In this document: positions 22,241-31,233 of the stretch, one piece after another
Position numbering within the stretch: the stretch's first letter is position 1
Layout of the letters: the number at the start of each line of letters is the position of its first letter
Source of the DNA: Candidatus Rokuibacteriota bacterium
GTDB taxonomy: Bacteria > Methylomirabilota > Methylomirabilia > Rokubacteriales > CSP1-6
Assembly (NCBI GenBank): GCA_003220685.1
Contig: QHTE01000073.1
Coordinates: 1 to 54,539, forward strand
DNA: 54,539 nt
Direction: 5' to 3'
Notes under the pieces: model-generated
Seen by the model: the letters and a program-made list of their open reading frames with translations, nothing else
Database searches by the model: none
What the model was told of the DNA's origin: nothing
Position numbers and translations under genes: made by a program

Positions 22241-23044
22241 TTACATCGAGTGGGTGGCGGCTCTCAGCATGGTGGCGAGGCTGGGCCGAACGGCGACGGC
22301 GATGCCGAGGAGCATGAGCGCGACGCCCGTCGTTCGCGCGATCCACTCACCCCGCGGCAGAAGCTTTTCCGCCGCCACGACGGCGGCGATGAGCAGGACC
22401 CAGAGCAGCCCCATCGCGCCGGCCACGACCAGCACCACCATGAGCGCCCAGCAGCAGCCCAGACAGTACAGCGCGTGGGCCCGGCCCATCGTCAGACCGC
22501 CTTGCCAGCCCTCGCGCCAGTGGCCGAACAGGAACCCGAGGGGACTCCGGCAGTGACGCAGGCACACCTGCTTGAGCGGCGAGAGCTGGAAGAGCCCGGC
22601 GAGCACGAGCACGCCGGCCACGACGTAGGCGAGCACGGCACCGCTGACGGCGTTGAGGGTGGCGCTCGCGAAGTAGATCGGAATGCCCGTGAGGGCCCAG
22701 AGCCCGAGGTACATGAGGGCGAACATCCCGACCCGGATCGCCTTCAACGCGGTGCTCCCCGCGTTCCGCTGAGTCGCGGCGTAGAGGCCGATCATGGGCA
22801 GAGCGCTCGGCAGCATCATCGCGGTCATCATGACGGCCCACGCCGCCACGTAGGCCGCGCCGTCGGTGACCGATGGTGTCATCGCCATCTCCATGCCCGC
22901 CATGTCGTCGGGCCCCATCGGCGAAACCAGAACGTGGGCCCACGCGGCGATGGCCAGCAAGAGCAGGAGCACCGTGGCAACCACCGCGAAAGGCTCGCGG
23001 CCGGTCACTTCGGAGGGCGGCTCGCCGGAACCGCTGGCGCGCAT
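22241..23044 (-). CDS. DUF2182 integral membrane protein
   Basis: The start is placed at ATG 23044 (MRASGSGEPP), giving 267 residues with about six membrane helices. After the first helix comes DDMAGMEMAMT, a methionine/acid-rich segment, then VAAWAVMMTAMMLPSALPMI. A cysteine-rich patch VCLRHCRSPLGFLFGHWREGWQGG with YCLGCCWALM follows. Met, His and Cys clusters in the membrane suggest metal (copper-like) binding, as the family's annotation as metal-binding membrane protein implies. Function unestablished. It is 62 bases upstream of the DUF1326 gene in the same direction, probably cotranscribed. Confidence 0.85.
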   Translation of the reverse strand: MRASGSGEPPSEVTGREPFAVVATVLLLLLAIAAWAHVLVSPMGPDDMAGMEMAMTPSVTDGAAYVAAWAVMMTAMMLPSALPMIGLYAATQRNAGSTALKAIRVGMFALMYLGLWALTGIPIYFASATLNAVSGAVLAYVVAGVLVLAGLFQLSPLKQVCLRHCRSPLGFLFGHWREGWQGGLTMGRAHALYCLGCCWALMVVLVVAGAMGLLWVLLIAAVVAAEKLLPRGEWIARTTGVALMLLGIAVAVRPSLATMLRAATHSM

Positions 23045-23082
23045 CGCGGAAACTCTCTCGTCCGCGCCCCCGAGTCTGTCGC

Positions 23083-23973
23083 TCAGCCGATGCGCGCGCG
23101 GACGAAGTCGCCGATACCCGCGATGGCCTTCTCGGCCTCGTCCAGCATCGGCCAGAACCAGTGCCAGACGTGGATCATCGCGGGCCATTCCTCGACCTCG
23201 ACGTCGAGCCCGGCCGCGCGCGCCCGGGCGCCGAGACCGAGCGCGTCGGCGAGCAGCACCTCGTCGCTGCCCACCTGGACGAGCAGCGGCGGGAGATTTT
23301 TTAGATCGGCGTAGAGCGGAGAGACGAGCGGGGCCTTGCGGTCGCCCGTCCCGACATACGCCTGCGCCATCGCCTCGACGCCGTCGCGCGTGACGATCGG
23401 GTCGGCGCCGGCCTTGGTGGCGTAGCTGGCGCCGCTACACGTGAGATCGACCCAGGGCGAGATGCAGATGCCGCCGCCCGGCCGCGGGAGCCCCCGGTCG
23501 CGGAGCGCGAGGAGCGTCGCGACGGTGAGACCGCCGCCCGCGGAGTCGCCGCCGAGGACGATCCGGCCGGGCGTGATGCCGCGCGCCAGCAGCCACTGGT
23601 AGGCCGCGAGGGCGTCGTCCAGCGCGGCCGGGAAGGGATGCTCCGGCGCCAGGCGGTAGTCGAGGAGCAGCACGCGGGTGTCGGCCGCTCGCGCGATGGC
23701 GGCGGCGAGATGACGGTGCGAGCGGGGCGAGCCGATCGCGTAGCCTCCGCCGTGGAAGTAGAGCACCACCGCGTCGGCTCGGGCGGCCGGCGGCGTGAGC
23801 CACTCGGCGGGCCGCTCCGGCGCCTCCACGGTCTCCACCGCCACGTCGGCCGGGGTTGGGAAGACGCGCTCGGCGCGATCGTACTGGGCTCGGCGCTCCG
23901 CCAGGGTGAGTGAGCTCGACGGGGGAAGCTTCGCCAGGTGCTCTCGGACTGCTCGGATTCCACGCGCGGTCAT
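23083..23973 (-). CDS. Hormone-sensitive-lipase-type alpha/beta hydrolase (esterase)
   Basis: The 296-residue protein from ATG 23973 (GGAGGGC Shine-Dalgarno) has the oxyanion-hole motif YFHGGGYAIGS, the nucleophile elbow LGGDSAGGGL, the Asp in VGSDEVLLADA and the His in MIHVWHWF, the complete catalytic set of bacterial HSL-family esterases. It should hydrolyse short-chain esters in the cytoplasm; no signal peptide is present. The stop is 38 bases from the DUF2182 start, so the three minus-strand genes may form one operon led by this gene. Confidence 0.9.
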   Translation of the reverse strand: MTARGIRAVREHLAKLPPSSSLTLAERRAQYDRAERVFPTPADVAVETVEAPERPAEWLTPPAARADAVVLYFHGGGYAIGSPRSHRHLAAAIARAADTRVLLLDYRLAPEHPFPAALDDALAAYQWLLARGITPGRIVLGGDSAGGGLTVATLLALRDRGLPRPGGGICISPWVDLTCSGASYATKAGADPIVTRDGVEAMAQAYVGTGDRKAPLVSPLYADLKNLPPLLVQVGSDEVLLADALGLGARARAAGLDVEVEEWPAMIHVWHWFWPMLDEAEKAIAGIGDFVRARIG

Positions 23974-24078
23974 GTGCCCTCCAGCTTTGATCTCGGTCCA
24001 CAATATTCGCAGATCCCATGTCGGGGGACCACTCTTCTTCCGGGATGACCGGGGCCCGTACACGCGGCTCGATCCGTC

Positions 24079-24107
24079 TTGACCTCCCGAGAACGCCCGC
24101 CTAGGGT
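24079..24107 (+). promoter_or_regulatory. Near-consensus promoter of the S1 protein gene, leaderless
   Basis: TTGACC (24079-24084), exactly 17 bases, then TAGGGT (24102-24107), with only GGAAGC before ATG 24114. Transcription should start at or beside the A of the ATG. Confidence 0.55.
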
Positions 24108-24113
24108 GGAAGC

Positions 24114-25535
24114 ATGAGCGACGCCGAGGACTTCGCGACCCTGTTCGCCCGTGAATCCGCCCGGCCCGTGCTCGAGATCGGGCAGGTCGTGAAAGGGCGC
24201 GTCATCCAGATCTCGGCCGAAAGCGTGTTCGTCGACGTCGGGGGCAAGGGCGAAGCCTGGATCGAGCGCGCCGAGCTGACCGACGGCGAGGGCAAGCTCC
24301 GCGTGGCCGTCGGCGACGAGGTCGAAGCGACCGTGGTGTCGACCGGCGATGAGATCCGGCTCTCGCACAAGCTGCGCCAGGGCGCCCAGGCCCGGCAGGC
24401 GCTGGCCATGGCGGCGCAGACCGGCATCCCGGTCGAGGGCAAGGTGGCGGCCGTGATCAAGGGTGGCTACGAGGTCACGGTCGGCGGCCTGCGGGGCTTC
24501 TGTCCGTTCTCGCAGATGGACCTGCGCCGCGTGGAGACCACGGAGGAGTACGTCGGCCGGGTGCTCGAGTTCCGCGTCACGACCTTCAGCGAGAACGGGC
24601 GCAATCTGGTGCTCTCGCGCCGGCGCCTGCTGGAGGAGCACGCCGCTGAGGCGGCCGAGGAGACGCGGAAGAAGATCCTGCCGGGCGCGGTGCTGGCCGG
24701 CACCGTCGCGTCGCTCGCGGACTTCGGCGCGTTCGTCGACCTGGGCGGCGTGCAGGGGCTCGTGCCTCTGTCGGAGCTGTCCCATTCGCGCGTGAGTCGT
24801 CCGGCCGACCTCCTGCGCGTCGGTGACGCCGTGACCGTCAAGGTGCTCAGGATCGACCAGGAGAAGGGCCGGATCTCGCTCAGCTTGAAGGCCCTCGAGG
24901 GCGATCCGTGGACCGCAGTAGCGGGACGACTGCGCGAGCGGCAGGTCGTGCGCGGGCGCGCGGTCCGCTCGACCGACTTCGGCGTCTTCGTCGAGCTCCT
25001 GCCGGGTGTCGACGGCCTCCTGCACATCACAGAGATTCCGCGAAGCCGTCAGGGGGCGTTGCGGGAGTCCGCGGCCAACGGCGCGGAGATCACGGTTTTG
25101 ATCGTCAGCATCGATCGAGAGAAGCGCCGCATCGCGCTGGCCCTGGCGCCCGAGGGCGCCGAGCTCGGTCAGCAGATGGAGTCGCTCGTCGAGGTGGGCG
25201 CGGTGCTCACCGGGACGGTCGAGCGCCACGAGTCGTTCGGCGTCTTCGTGCGGCTCGGGCCCGGGCAGACAGGGCTCGTGCCTACGGGAGAGCTCTCGCT
25301 GAGCCGCGGCGCCGATCCCCGCAAGACCTTCCCCGCGGACACCGAGATCAAGGTGCTCGTGCTCGCGATCGAGGAAGGCGGCCGGCGCATCCGCCTCTCG
25401 CACGCCCAGGCCCTCGCGCGCGAGGAGCAGGCCGAGACGCAGGCGTACATGCAGCAGAGCCCGAGGCGCGGCGACGGCTTCGGGCTCACGCTCGGCGAGC
25501 GCGTCAAGCCCCAGGGCTCGAAGAAGCGATTGTGA
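24114..25535 (+). CDS. Ribosomal protein S1-like RNA-binding protein (five S1 repeats)
   Basis: The 473-residue protein is built from consecutive S1 beta-barrel repeats beginning near residues 20 (EIGQVVKGRVIQI), 105 (PVEGKVAAVIKGGYEV), 190 (GAVLAGTVASLADFGAFVDL), 280 (VVRGRAVRSTDFGVFVEL) and 362 (GAVLTGTVERHESFGVFVRL). Each has the family's G-x-V and FG-[AV]-FV pattern. Bacterial S1 usually has four to six such repeats and binds mRNA at the ribosome. The C-terminal tail (QQSPRRGDGFGLTLGERVKPQ) is basic and unstructured. It is probably an S1 homologue or paralogue; whether it is the main ribosomal S1 cannot be told. It is preceded by a leaderless promoter. Confidence 0.85.
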   Translation: MSDAEDFATLFARESARPVLEIGQVVKGRVIQISAESVFVDVGGKGEAWIERAELTDGEGKLRVAVGDEVEATVVSTGDEIRLSHKLRQGAQARQALAMAAQTGIPVEGKVAAVIKGGYEVTVGGLRGFCPFSQMDLRRVETTEEYVGRVLEFRVTTFSENGRNLVLSRRRLLEEHAAEAAEETRKKILPGAVLAGTVASLADFGAFVDLGGVQGLVPLSELSHSRVSRPADLLRVGDAVTVKVLRIDQEKGRISLSLKALEGDPWTAVAGRLRERQVVRGRAVRSTDFGVFVELLPGVDGLLHITEIPRSRQGALRESAANGAEITVLIVSIDREKRRIALALAPEGAELGQQMESLVEVGAVLTGTVERHESFGVFVRLGPGQTGLVPTGELSLSRGADPRKTFPADTEIKVLVLAIEEGGRRIRLSHAQALAREEQAETQAYMQQSPRRGDGFGLTLGERVKPQGSKKRL

Positions 25536-25572
25536 CGGCGGGCCCGCGTCGGAGCCAACCGAGGAGGCCAGC

Positions 25573-27039
25573 ATGAGTGATCGGAACCGCTACGGCTTTC
25601 GGGTCCGCCCGGGTATGCGCCAGGGGCTCTGCAGCGCCGTGCCGATCCCGACGCGGCTCGTGTCCAACGAGGAGTTTCCGCCGATCCCGCAAACGCCGGC
25701 GCAACGGCAAGTGGAGGATCGGATCCTCGCCGAGGCGGCGCGACAGGCGCCGCGGCTCGGTCTGAGCCGCCGGCAGTTCCTGAGCCGCGGCACCGGCATG
25801 GCGGCCTCGCTCCTGGCGATGAACTCGGTCTTCGGCCGCTTCTTCGACGTGCTCCCGGTCGAGGCCGCGGACCCCGTGGCGTTCCAGGAACGGAGCGGCT
25901 CGCCGTTCTTCATCTTCGACGTGCAGCTGCACTACGTCAGCGCGGGCTACGACCCGACGAATGCCGAGGCAAGCCGCAAGGGCGCGGTCTCGAAGCAGGC
26001 GCTCCTCGGGCTACGCCGACGGTCGCGCCGGTTGAACCCGAAGCTCGAGCCGGATCGCGGCACCCTGGCCGATCTTTCCTGGGAGAACATGGTCAAGGAG
26101 GTCTTCCTCGACAGCGAGACGTCGATCGGGCTCATCTCGACGCCGCCCGGGCCGTATCCTCAAGAGGCGGTCGTGCCGCCGAAGGAGATGACGCACATCC
26201 GCGACGAGATCAACCGCGTCACACAGTCGCGCCGGATGCTCGCCCACGGGCTCGTCTCGCCGCAGCTCGGCCAGGCCGATCTCGACTTCATGGACCAGCA
26301 GGCGGCCACGCTCAAGGTCGACGCCTGGAAGGCGTACACCGGCGCCGCCGCCAAGGGATTCGACCACGGCTGGTTCCTGGACGACGAGAAGATCGCGTAT
26401 CCGATGCTCGAGAAGGCGCGCAAGACCGGTGTGCGCCGCTTCTGCGTCCACAAGGGGCTGCCGCTCGGGCCGGTCGCGGACTACAACCATCCGCGCGACC
26501 TGATCAAGGCGGCCAGGGACTTCCCCGACATCGACTTCCTCGTCTACCACGCGGGGCTGCTCAACGTGTCGGCGGGCACACAAGCCGGCGACGTGCCGTG
26601 GACGACCGAGTTCTGTCAGATGGTGAAGCCGGCGGGATTCAAGAACATCTACATGGAGCTCGGCTCGACGTTCGGGCAGCTCGTGACGACCAATCCCACC
26701 ACGTGCGCCCACCTGCTCGGTCAGATCATCGCCGCCTTCGGGGCGGATCACGTTTTGTGGGGCACCGACTCGATCTGGTACGGGACGCCGCAGTGGCAGA
26801 TCGAGGCGTTCCGCCGCTTCGAGATGCCCGCCGCGCTCGTCGAGAAGTTCCACTACGCGCCGCTGACCCGCGGCGAGAAGGAGCAGATCTTCGGGCTGAA
26901 TGCCGCCCGCGTCTTCGGCATCGACGTGACCGCCAAGCGCAACGAGATCCCGAAGGACTACCTGTCCCGCATGAAGATGGCGTATCTCGAGGAGGGAGTT
27001 GCCCCGAGCCATCGCTGGTACGGCTGGGTGACCGGGTAG
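25573..27039 (+). CDS. Tat-signal amidohydrolase (amidohydrolase 2 family)
   Basis: The 488-residue protein starts at ATG 25573 behind AGGAGG. About 65 residues in, it has a twin-arginine-like signal (LSRRQFLSRGTGMAASLLAMNS), set unusually far from the N-terminus. The mature part is a TIM-barrel metal-dependent hydrolase: FFIFDVQLHYVS near the start (where the HxH ligands usually sit, here weakened), FLVYHAG with a conserved His, and LWGTDSIWYGTPQW with the late metal-binding Asp. Members decarboxylate or hydrolyse aromatic and amide substrates. The substrate is unknown. It follows the S1 gene by 37 bases. Confidence 0.78.
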   Translation: MSDRNRYGFRVRPGMRQGLCSAVPIPTRLVSNEEFPPIPQTPAQRQVEDRILAEAARQAPRLGLSRRQFLSRGTGMAASLLAMNSVFGRFFDVLPVEAADPVAFQERSGSPFFIFDVQLHYVSAGYDPTNAEASRKGAVSKQALLGLRRRSRRLNPKLEPDRGTLADLSWENMVKEVFLDSETSIGLISTPPGPYPQEAVVPPKEMTHIRDEINRVTQSRRMLAHGLVSPQLGQADLDFMDQQAATLKVDAWKAYTGAAAKGFDHGWFLDDEKIAYPMLEKARKTGVRRFCVHKGLPLGPVADYNHPRDLIKAARDFPDIDFLVYHAGLLNVSAGTQAGDVPWTTEFCQMVKPAGFKNIYMELGSTFGQLVTTNPTTCAHLLGQIIAAFGADHVLWGTDSIWYGTPQWQIEAFRRFEMPAALVEKFHYAPLTRGEKEQIFGLNAARVFGIDVTAKRNEIPKDYLSRMKMAYLEEGVAPSHRWYGWVTG

Positions 27040-27071
27040 TCCACGACGCGCGCCTGTGAATCACCGACCGG

Positions 27072-27950
27072 ATGATCTTGCGACGGGTCCGAACGCGCCC
27101 ACTCATCGCGCTGGCTCTGGGGATGCTCGTGGTGGGCGCTACGACCTCATGGCTGCTGGGTTCGCGGCTCGTCAGGCCCGTGAACCATCCAGTTCCGCTG
27201 CCCCCCGACCTTCAGGCTCAGGCGGTTGCGATTCCCGGATCGGGACACGCTATCGCCGCCTGGTGGCTCGATCAAGGCGGCGGTTCTCCGGTCGTTCTGC
27301 TTCTACACGCGATCCGCGCCGATCGCTCGTCGATGGTGGGCCGGGCCAAGCTGCTGTCGAGCCGCGGATTCTCCGTCCTCCTCATCGATCTTCAAGCCCA
27401 CGGCGAGACTCCGGGCGCTGCAATCACGGTGGGCGCGCGCGAGGCCGGTGACGTCCGCGCCGCGTTCGAGTGGCTCAAGCGCTCGGTGCCCGGTCGTCGA
27501 ATCGGCGTGATCGGCTGTTCCCTCGGCGGGGCGGCGGTCCTCCTGGGCCCGCAACCGTCGGGGTTCGACGCGGTCGTACTCGAAGCCGTGTATCCCCGCG
27601 TCGCGGGCGCGATCGAAAATAGGATCCGCATCAGGCTGGGACCACTCGCACCTCTTCTCGCGCCAGTGCTGCTGGTCCAGCTGCGGCCACGGCTCCAAGT
27701 CTCCCCGCGGGACCTCGAGCCGATTCGCTCGATTCCCCGTCTTGGCGCACCGGTCCTGGTGGTGGCGGGCTCGAGAGATCGACATACGACGCTGCCCGAG
27801 TCCCAGGAGCTCTTCCAGGCGGCCGCGCCACCAAAGCGATTGTGGGTGGTCGACGGTGCCCGTCACCAGGACTTCCTGTCGTTCGACCCGGCCGCCTATG
27901 CCTCAGAGGTCGTCGGATTCCTGCTCGAGCACCTGCGATCCTCAGGCTAG
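27072..27950 (+). CDS. Membrane-anchored alpha/beta hydrolase
   Basis: The 292-residue protein has an N-terminal basic-hydrophobic anchor (RRVRTRPLIALALGMLVVGATTSWLLG) and then an alpha/beta-hydrolase domain. The nucleophile elbow is GVIGCSLGGAAVL, the acid lies in VVAGSRDRHT and the His in DGARHQDF. Other family features are VVLLLHAIRADRSSM and LLIDLQAHGET. It is likely a periplasmic-facing esterase or peptidase of the prolyl-oligopeptidase-like group, tethered to the inner membrane. It runs 30 bases after the amidohydrolase and converges on the Rieske gene. Confidence 0.85.
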   Translation: MILRRVRTRPLIALALGMLVVGATTSWLLGSRLVRPVNHPVPLPPDLQAQAVAIPGSGHAIAAWWLDQGGGSPVVLLLHAIRADRSSMVGRAKLLSSRGFSVLLIDLQAHGETPGAAITVGAREAGDVRAAFEWLKRSVPGRRIGVIGCSLGGAAVLLGPQPSGFDAVVLEAVYPRVAGAIENRIRIRLGPLAPLLAPVLLVQLRPRLQVSPRDLEPIRSIPRLGAPVLVVAGSRDRHTTLPESQELFQAAAPPKRLWVVDGARHQDFLSFDPAAYASEVVGFLLEHLRSSG

Positions 27951-27972
27951 ATGTCGCCGCGCGCCTCCCCGC

Positions 27973-29325
27973 TCACGAGGGCATCAGCCCGGCCCAGCTA
28001 TCGGCCTCCATGAACTGGCGCCAGCGGGTGTAGAACCCGCGCTGGTTGTGCTCGCTCGCGTTGGCCTGCGTCACGTCGCTGATCGCGCCGGGGAGCTTGA
28101 GGCCGTGGTCCTCGAAGGCGCCCGTGGCGCGGCCGAGACCCATCTCGTAGCTGTAGGGGTACTGGCGCGCGATGGTGCCGCGGCTCGCCTTGTGAGCGTA
28201 GTTCCAGTTCTCCATGTCGTCCTGCTCGGTCAGCCCCGCCGGCCCCGAATAGCGGATGTAGTAGTGGCGCAGGAAGTCCTTCACCTCGGCCGGCGCGTCG
28301 GCGTCGACGAAATACCAGCGCCAGCACTCGGTCTGGTGCGGCCCGCGCGGCTGCCACACCGCCAGGGTGCGCGGCTGCCGCGCCAGCGGCGAGACGTTGG
28401 GGAACATCGTGCCGGGCCCGCCCATGAGTCGCCAGTACTCGCCGCGGCGGCGCCTGCGCTCTTCCTCGCAGCGCCGGAAATAGTCCGCGACGATCGGCGC
28501 GTCCTGGTACGCCGGCGCGAGCGGCGAGTCGTGCTTGCGGAGGAACGCGATCATCGAGTGGCCGAGCTCCGGAAACGAGACGTCGAGCCACCGCGCCTCG
28601 TTGCGCTCCTGCACGTCGCGGCGGCCCTTGCCGCTGGGGCCGATGCCCACCATGTCGACCGAGCGGTGGCTCACGCCGTGATAGCGGTCACCCGAGAAGT
28701 TCTCGGCCGGGAACTTCCAGTTGCAGGGGATGAGCCACTTGTGGATGCCGCCGATCGCCTCGGTGCCGCCCTCGCGCCCGTCCCACGAATCGAGGAGGAG
28801 ATCGAGATATAGCTTGTAGCCGCCGAGATGGTCTGAGAACGGCGGCGCGGAGGCGTCCCACGTCGCCCAGATCGTGCCCTTGTAGTTCTCCAGCCGGGCG
28901 ACCTCGACGAGCCCCCACTGGCTCCGGTCGAGCTGCGCGCCGTAGGCGTCCTTGGCGAACGGCACGCCGACGAGCGCGCCGTCGGTGCCGTAGCTCCAGC
29001 CGTGGTACGGGCACTGGAACTCGACCGTGTTGCCCTCGTCGTAACGGCACACCTTCATGCCGCGATGCCGGCACGAGTTGAGAAAGACGCGGATCCGTCC
29101 CGTGCGGTCGCGGCACAGGATGACCGACTCCTCGCCCATCGACGACGTGAGATAGTCGCCCGGCTTCGGGATCTGGCTCTCGTGGCCGATGAAGAGCCAG
29201 GCGCGGGCGAAGACCCGCTCGAGCTCCTGCCGGTAGATCTCCTCGCTCACGAAGATCTCGCGGCTGATGATCCCGCGCTCGACGTCGACCAGGCCCTTCA
29301 ACCCTGCCGGCGCTACGCTGGCCAT
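27973..29325 (-). CDS. Rieske-type aromatic ring-hydroxylating dioxygenase, alpha subunit
   Basis: From ATG 29325 (GAGGAGGAG Shine-Dalgarno) the 450-residue protein has the Rieske motif NSCRHRGMKVC with FQCPYHGWSYG, giving Cys-His and Cys-His ligands. A catalytic domain follows, with FPAENFSGDRYHGVSHRSVD carrying the mononuclear-iron His pair. The layout matches benzoate/toluate/biphenyl-type large subunits. No small (beta) subunit, ferredoxin or reductase is adjacent. It diverges from the CoA transferase across a 172-base gap, suggesting a shared aromatic-acid degradation role (inference). The N-terminally longer open frame has no Shine-Dalgarno and was not used. Confidence 0.9.
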   Translation of the reverse strand: MASVAPAGLKGLVDVERGIISREIFVSEEIYRQELERVFARAWLFIGHESQIPKPGDYLTSSMGEESVILCRDRTGRIRVFLNSCRHRGMKVCRYDEGNTVEFQCPYHGWSYGTDGALVGVPFAKDAYGAQLDRSQWGLVEVARLENYKGTIWATWDASAPPFSDHLGGYKLYLDLLLDSWDGREGGTEAIGGIHKWLIPCNWKFPAENFSGDRYHGVSHRSVDMVGIGPSGKGRRDVQERNEARWLDVSFPELGHSMIAFLRKHDSPLAPAYQDAPIVADYFRRCEEERRRRRGEYWRLMGGPGTMFPNVSPLARQPRTLAVWQPRGPHQTECWRWYFVDADAPAEVKDFLRHYYIRYSGPAGLTEQDDMENWNYAHKASRGTIARQYPYSYEMGLGRATGAFEDHGLKLPGAISDVTQANASEHNQRGFYTRWRQFMEADSWAGLMPS

Positions 29326-29434
29326 GCTCAACTCCTCCTCGATCGCCGTCCGTTGCCGCCGTGGGCGCGCGGATCGGCGCAAAGCCATGGTAGGACAAGA
29401 CGCGCCGCCGCGGTAGCCCGCCGCGGGCGCCCAG

Positions 29435-29448
29435 CTACCGGTCGGTAG
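29435..29448. promoter_or_regulatory. Palindrome in the dioxygenase/CoA-transferase divergent region
   Basis: CTACCGGTCGGTAG has six-base arms that are perfect reverse complements around a GT centre. It lies midway between the divergent starts and about 12 bases upstream of the CoA-transferase -35 box. Its ACCG/CGGT arms resemble TetR-family operators that control acyl-CoA metabolism, an inference from general pattern. Confidence 0.45.
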
Positions 29449-29459
29449 GTCTCGCGCGG

Positions 29460-29489
29460 TTGGCGGACGCGACCCCGAACGGGTAGACT
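29460..29489 (+). promoter_or_regulatory. Promoter of the CoA transferase, apparently leaderless
   Basis: TTGGCG (29460-29465), 18 bases, TAGACT (29484-29489), then eight bases to ATG 29498. No Shine-Dalgarno lies between. Confidence 0.45.
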
Positions 29490-29497
29490 GCCGCTCC

Positions 29498-30694
29498 ATG
29501 ACAGAGCCTCGACTCCCGCTGGAGGGAATCCGGGTGCTCGAGCTCGCCCAGGTGGTCGCCGGCCCGTTCTGCGGCGCGCTGATGGCCGAGTTCGGCGCCG
29601 AGGTGATCAAGACCGAGATGCCCGGCCGCGGCGACGACCTCCGGCGCCTGGGCCCGACCGAGGACGGCTGCGAGTACTGGTTCGCGGCCGACAACCGCAA
29701 CAAGAAGCTCATGACGCTCGACCTGCACCTGCCGAAGGGCCAGGACATCGTGCGGCGGCTGGTCTCGCACTGCGACGTCGTCCTCGAGAACTTTCGCCCG
29801 GGCGTGCTCGAGCGCTGGGGACTCGGCTGGGAAGCGCTGCGCGCGATCAACCCACGCCTCGTGATGGCGCGGATCACCGCCTTCGGCCAGACCGGTCCGC
29901 TGAATCAAGGGCCCGGCTACGCCGCGATCGGGTCGGCGTTCGGCGGCACGTGGTACGTGAACGGGCCGGCCGATCGGCCGCCCGCGCGCCCCACACCCGT
30001 GTATCCCGACTACCTGACCGGACTCTTCACGGCGTTCGGCGTGATGGCCGCGCTCCGCCACCGCGATGCGACCGGCGAGGGACAGTGGATCGACGCCGCG
30101 CTCTACGAGTCGGCCTTCCGCATCATGGAGTTCACCGCGACGCTCTATGGCCGGCAGGGCATCGTCCGCGAGCGCGGCGGCCTGCAGCACTCGGGCTGGC
30201 CGGGCGGCGCGTTCGAGACGCAGGACGGCAAGTGGATCGTCTTCACGGCGCCGGCGCAGCATCTCTTCGAGCGGCTCTGCGCGATGATCGGACAGCCCGA
30301 GCTCCCGCGCGACCCGCGCTTCGCCTCCGCCGCCGAGCGGCCGCAGCACATTCCGGTCATCCTCGACCTGATGACGAAGTGGTTCGCGGCGCGGCCCTTC
30401 GTGAAGGCGCTCGCCGAGCTCGAGGGCGCCGACATCCCGCACTCGCCGATCATGAGCATGGCCGACATCTTCGCCGACCCGCACTACCGCGCCCGCCAGA
30501 TGATCGTCGACGTGCCGGCCGACGGGATCGGCACGCTGCCTCAGCCCGGCGTCGTGCCCAAGCTCTCGCTCACGCCCGGACGCGTCACGCACGCCGGCGG
30601 GGCCCTCGGCAGCCACACCGACGAGATCCTCTCGCAGGTGCTCGGCCTGAGCGGGGAGGAGATCGCCGCGCTGCGCGCCGGTCGCGTCGTCTAG
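29498..30694 (+). CDS. Class III CoA transferase (CaiB/BaiF family)
   Basis: The 398-residue protein has LEGIRVLELAQVVAGPFCGALMAEFGAEVIK at the N-terminus, the family hallmark, then NRNKKLMTLDL, DVVLENFRPGVLERWGLGW, and FETQDGKWIVFTAP. The catalytic Asp of family III lies in the region around AIGSAFGGTWYVNGPAD / PTPVYPDYLTG. It moves CoA between an acyl-CoA donor (such as succinyl-CoA) and an acid. The partner acid is unknown; the neighbouring Rieske oxygenase suggests an aromatic substrate. Full length for the family, with clean ends. Confidence 0.92.
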   Translation: MTEPRLPLEGIRVLELAQVVAGPFCGALMAEFGAEVIKTEMPGRGDDLRRLGPTEDGCEYWFAADNRNKKLMTLDLHLPKGQDIVRRLVSHCDVVLENFRPGVLERWGLGWEALRAINPRLVMARITAFGQTGPLNQGPGYAAIGSAFGGTWYVNGPADRPPARPTPVYPDYLTGLFTAFGVMAALRHRDATGEGQWIDAALYESAFRIMEFTATLYGRQGIVRERGGLQHSGWPGGAFETQDGKWIVFTAPAQHLFERLCAMIGQPELPRDPRFASAAERPQHIPVILDLMTKWFAARPFVKALAELEGADIPHSPIMSMADIFADPHYRARQMIVDVPADGIGTLPQPGVVPKLSLTPGRVTHAGGALGSHTDEILSQVLGLSGEEIAALRAGRVV

Positions 30695-30794
30695 CGGCGC
30701 CGGGGCGGCGCGTCGCGATCGCCGTCGCGCAGTCTTCAGCAGTTCGTCACACAGTCGTCGGCGTCTCGTCACATTCCCATCATCTCGTCCTGCG

Positions 30795-31214
30795 ATGGGC
30801 CACGGCATGCTCGACAACGTGACGATCGACCGGCTCGGACGCCTCGTGATGGACGAGGACCCCGGCAACACCGCGCGCGTGTCCAAGGTGCGGGCTTACC
30901 AGATCTCGACCGGCGAGTTCGTGGAAGTCGCGCATCACACCCCGGCGTTCTTCGACCCGGCCAACGCGAGCACGCCGGCGTTCATCACCCAGGACGAAGA
31001 AAGCTCGGGCATCATCGACGCCGCGCACGTCCTGGGCCCGGGCTGGTTCCTGCTCGACGTGCAAGCCCACAAGCCGAGCGCCGACACCGAGCTGGTCGAG
31101 GGGGGTCAGCTCCTGGCGATGTTCATCGACCCCGACATCGCGGCGCCCGACCCGCACGGGGACGAGCGCGACGGTCACGGCGACGAGCCCGACGGCAAGG
31201 ACGACGACGACTAG
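30795..31214 (+). pseudogene. C-terminal fragment of a PhoX/DUF839-type phosphatase
   Basis: The frame from ATG 30795 opens directly in family sequence: DNVTIDRLGRLVMDEDPGN, AYQISTGEFVEVAHHTPAFF, FITQDEESSGIIDAAHVLGPGWFLLDVQAH, then ELVEGGQLLAMF. These are the last blades of the PhoX (DUF839) beta-propeller; a complete gene would be several hundred codons longer. Nothing upstream to the CoA-transferase stop (30694) encodes the missing part, and there is no signal peptide. It ends in a low-complexity Asp/His/Gly tail. I call it a truncated relic; independent translation of a 139-residue product is possible. Confidence 0.75.
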
Positions 31215-31233
31215 AACGCGAGCCCGGCGCGCC

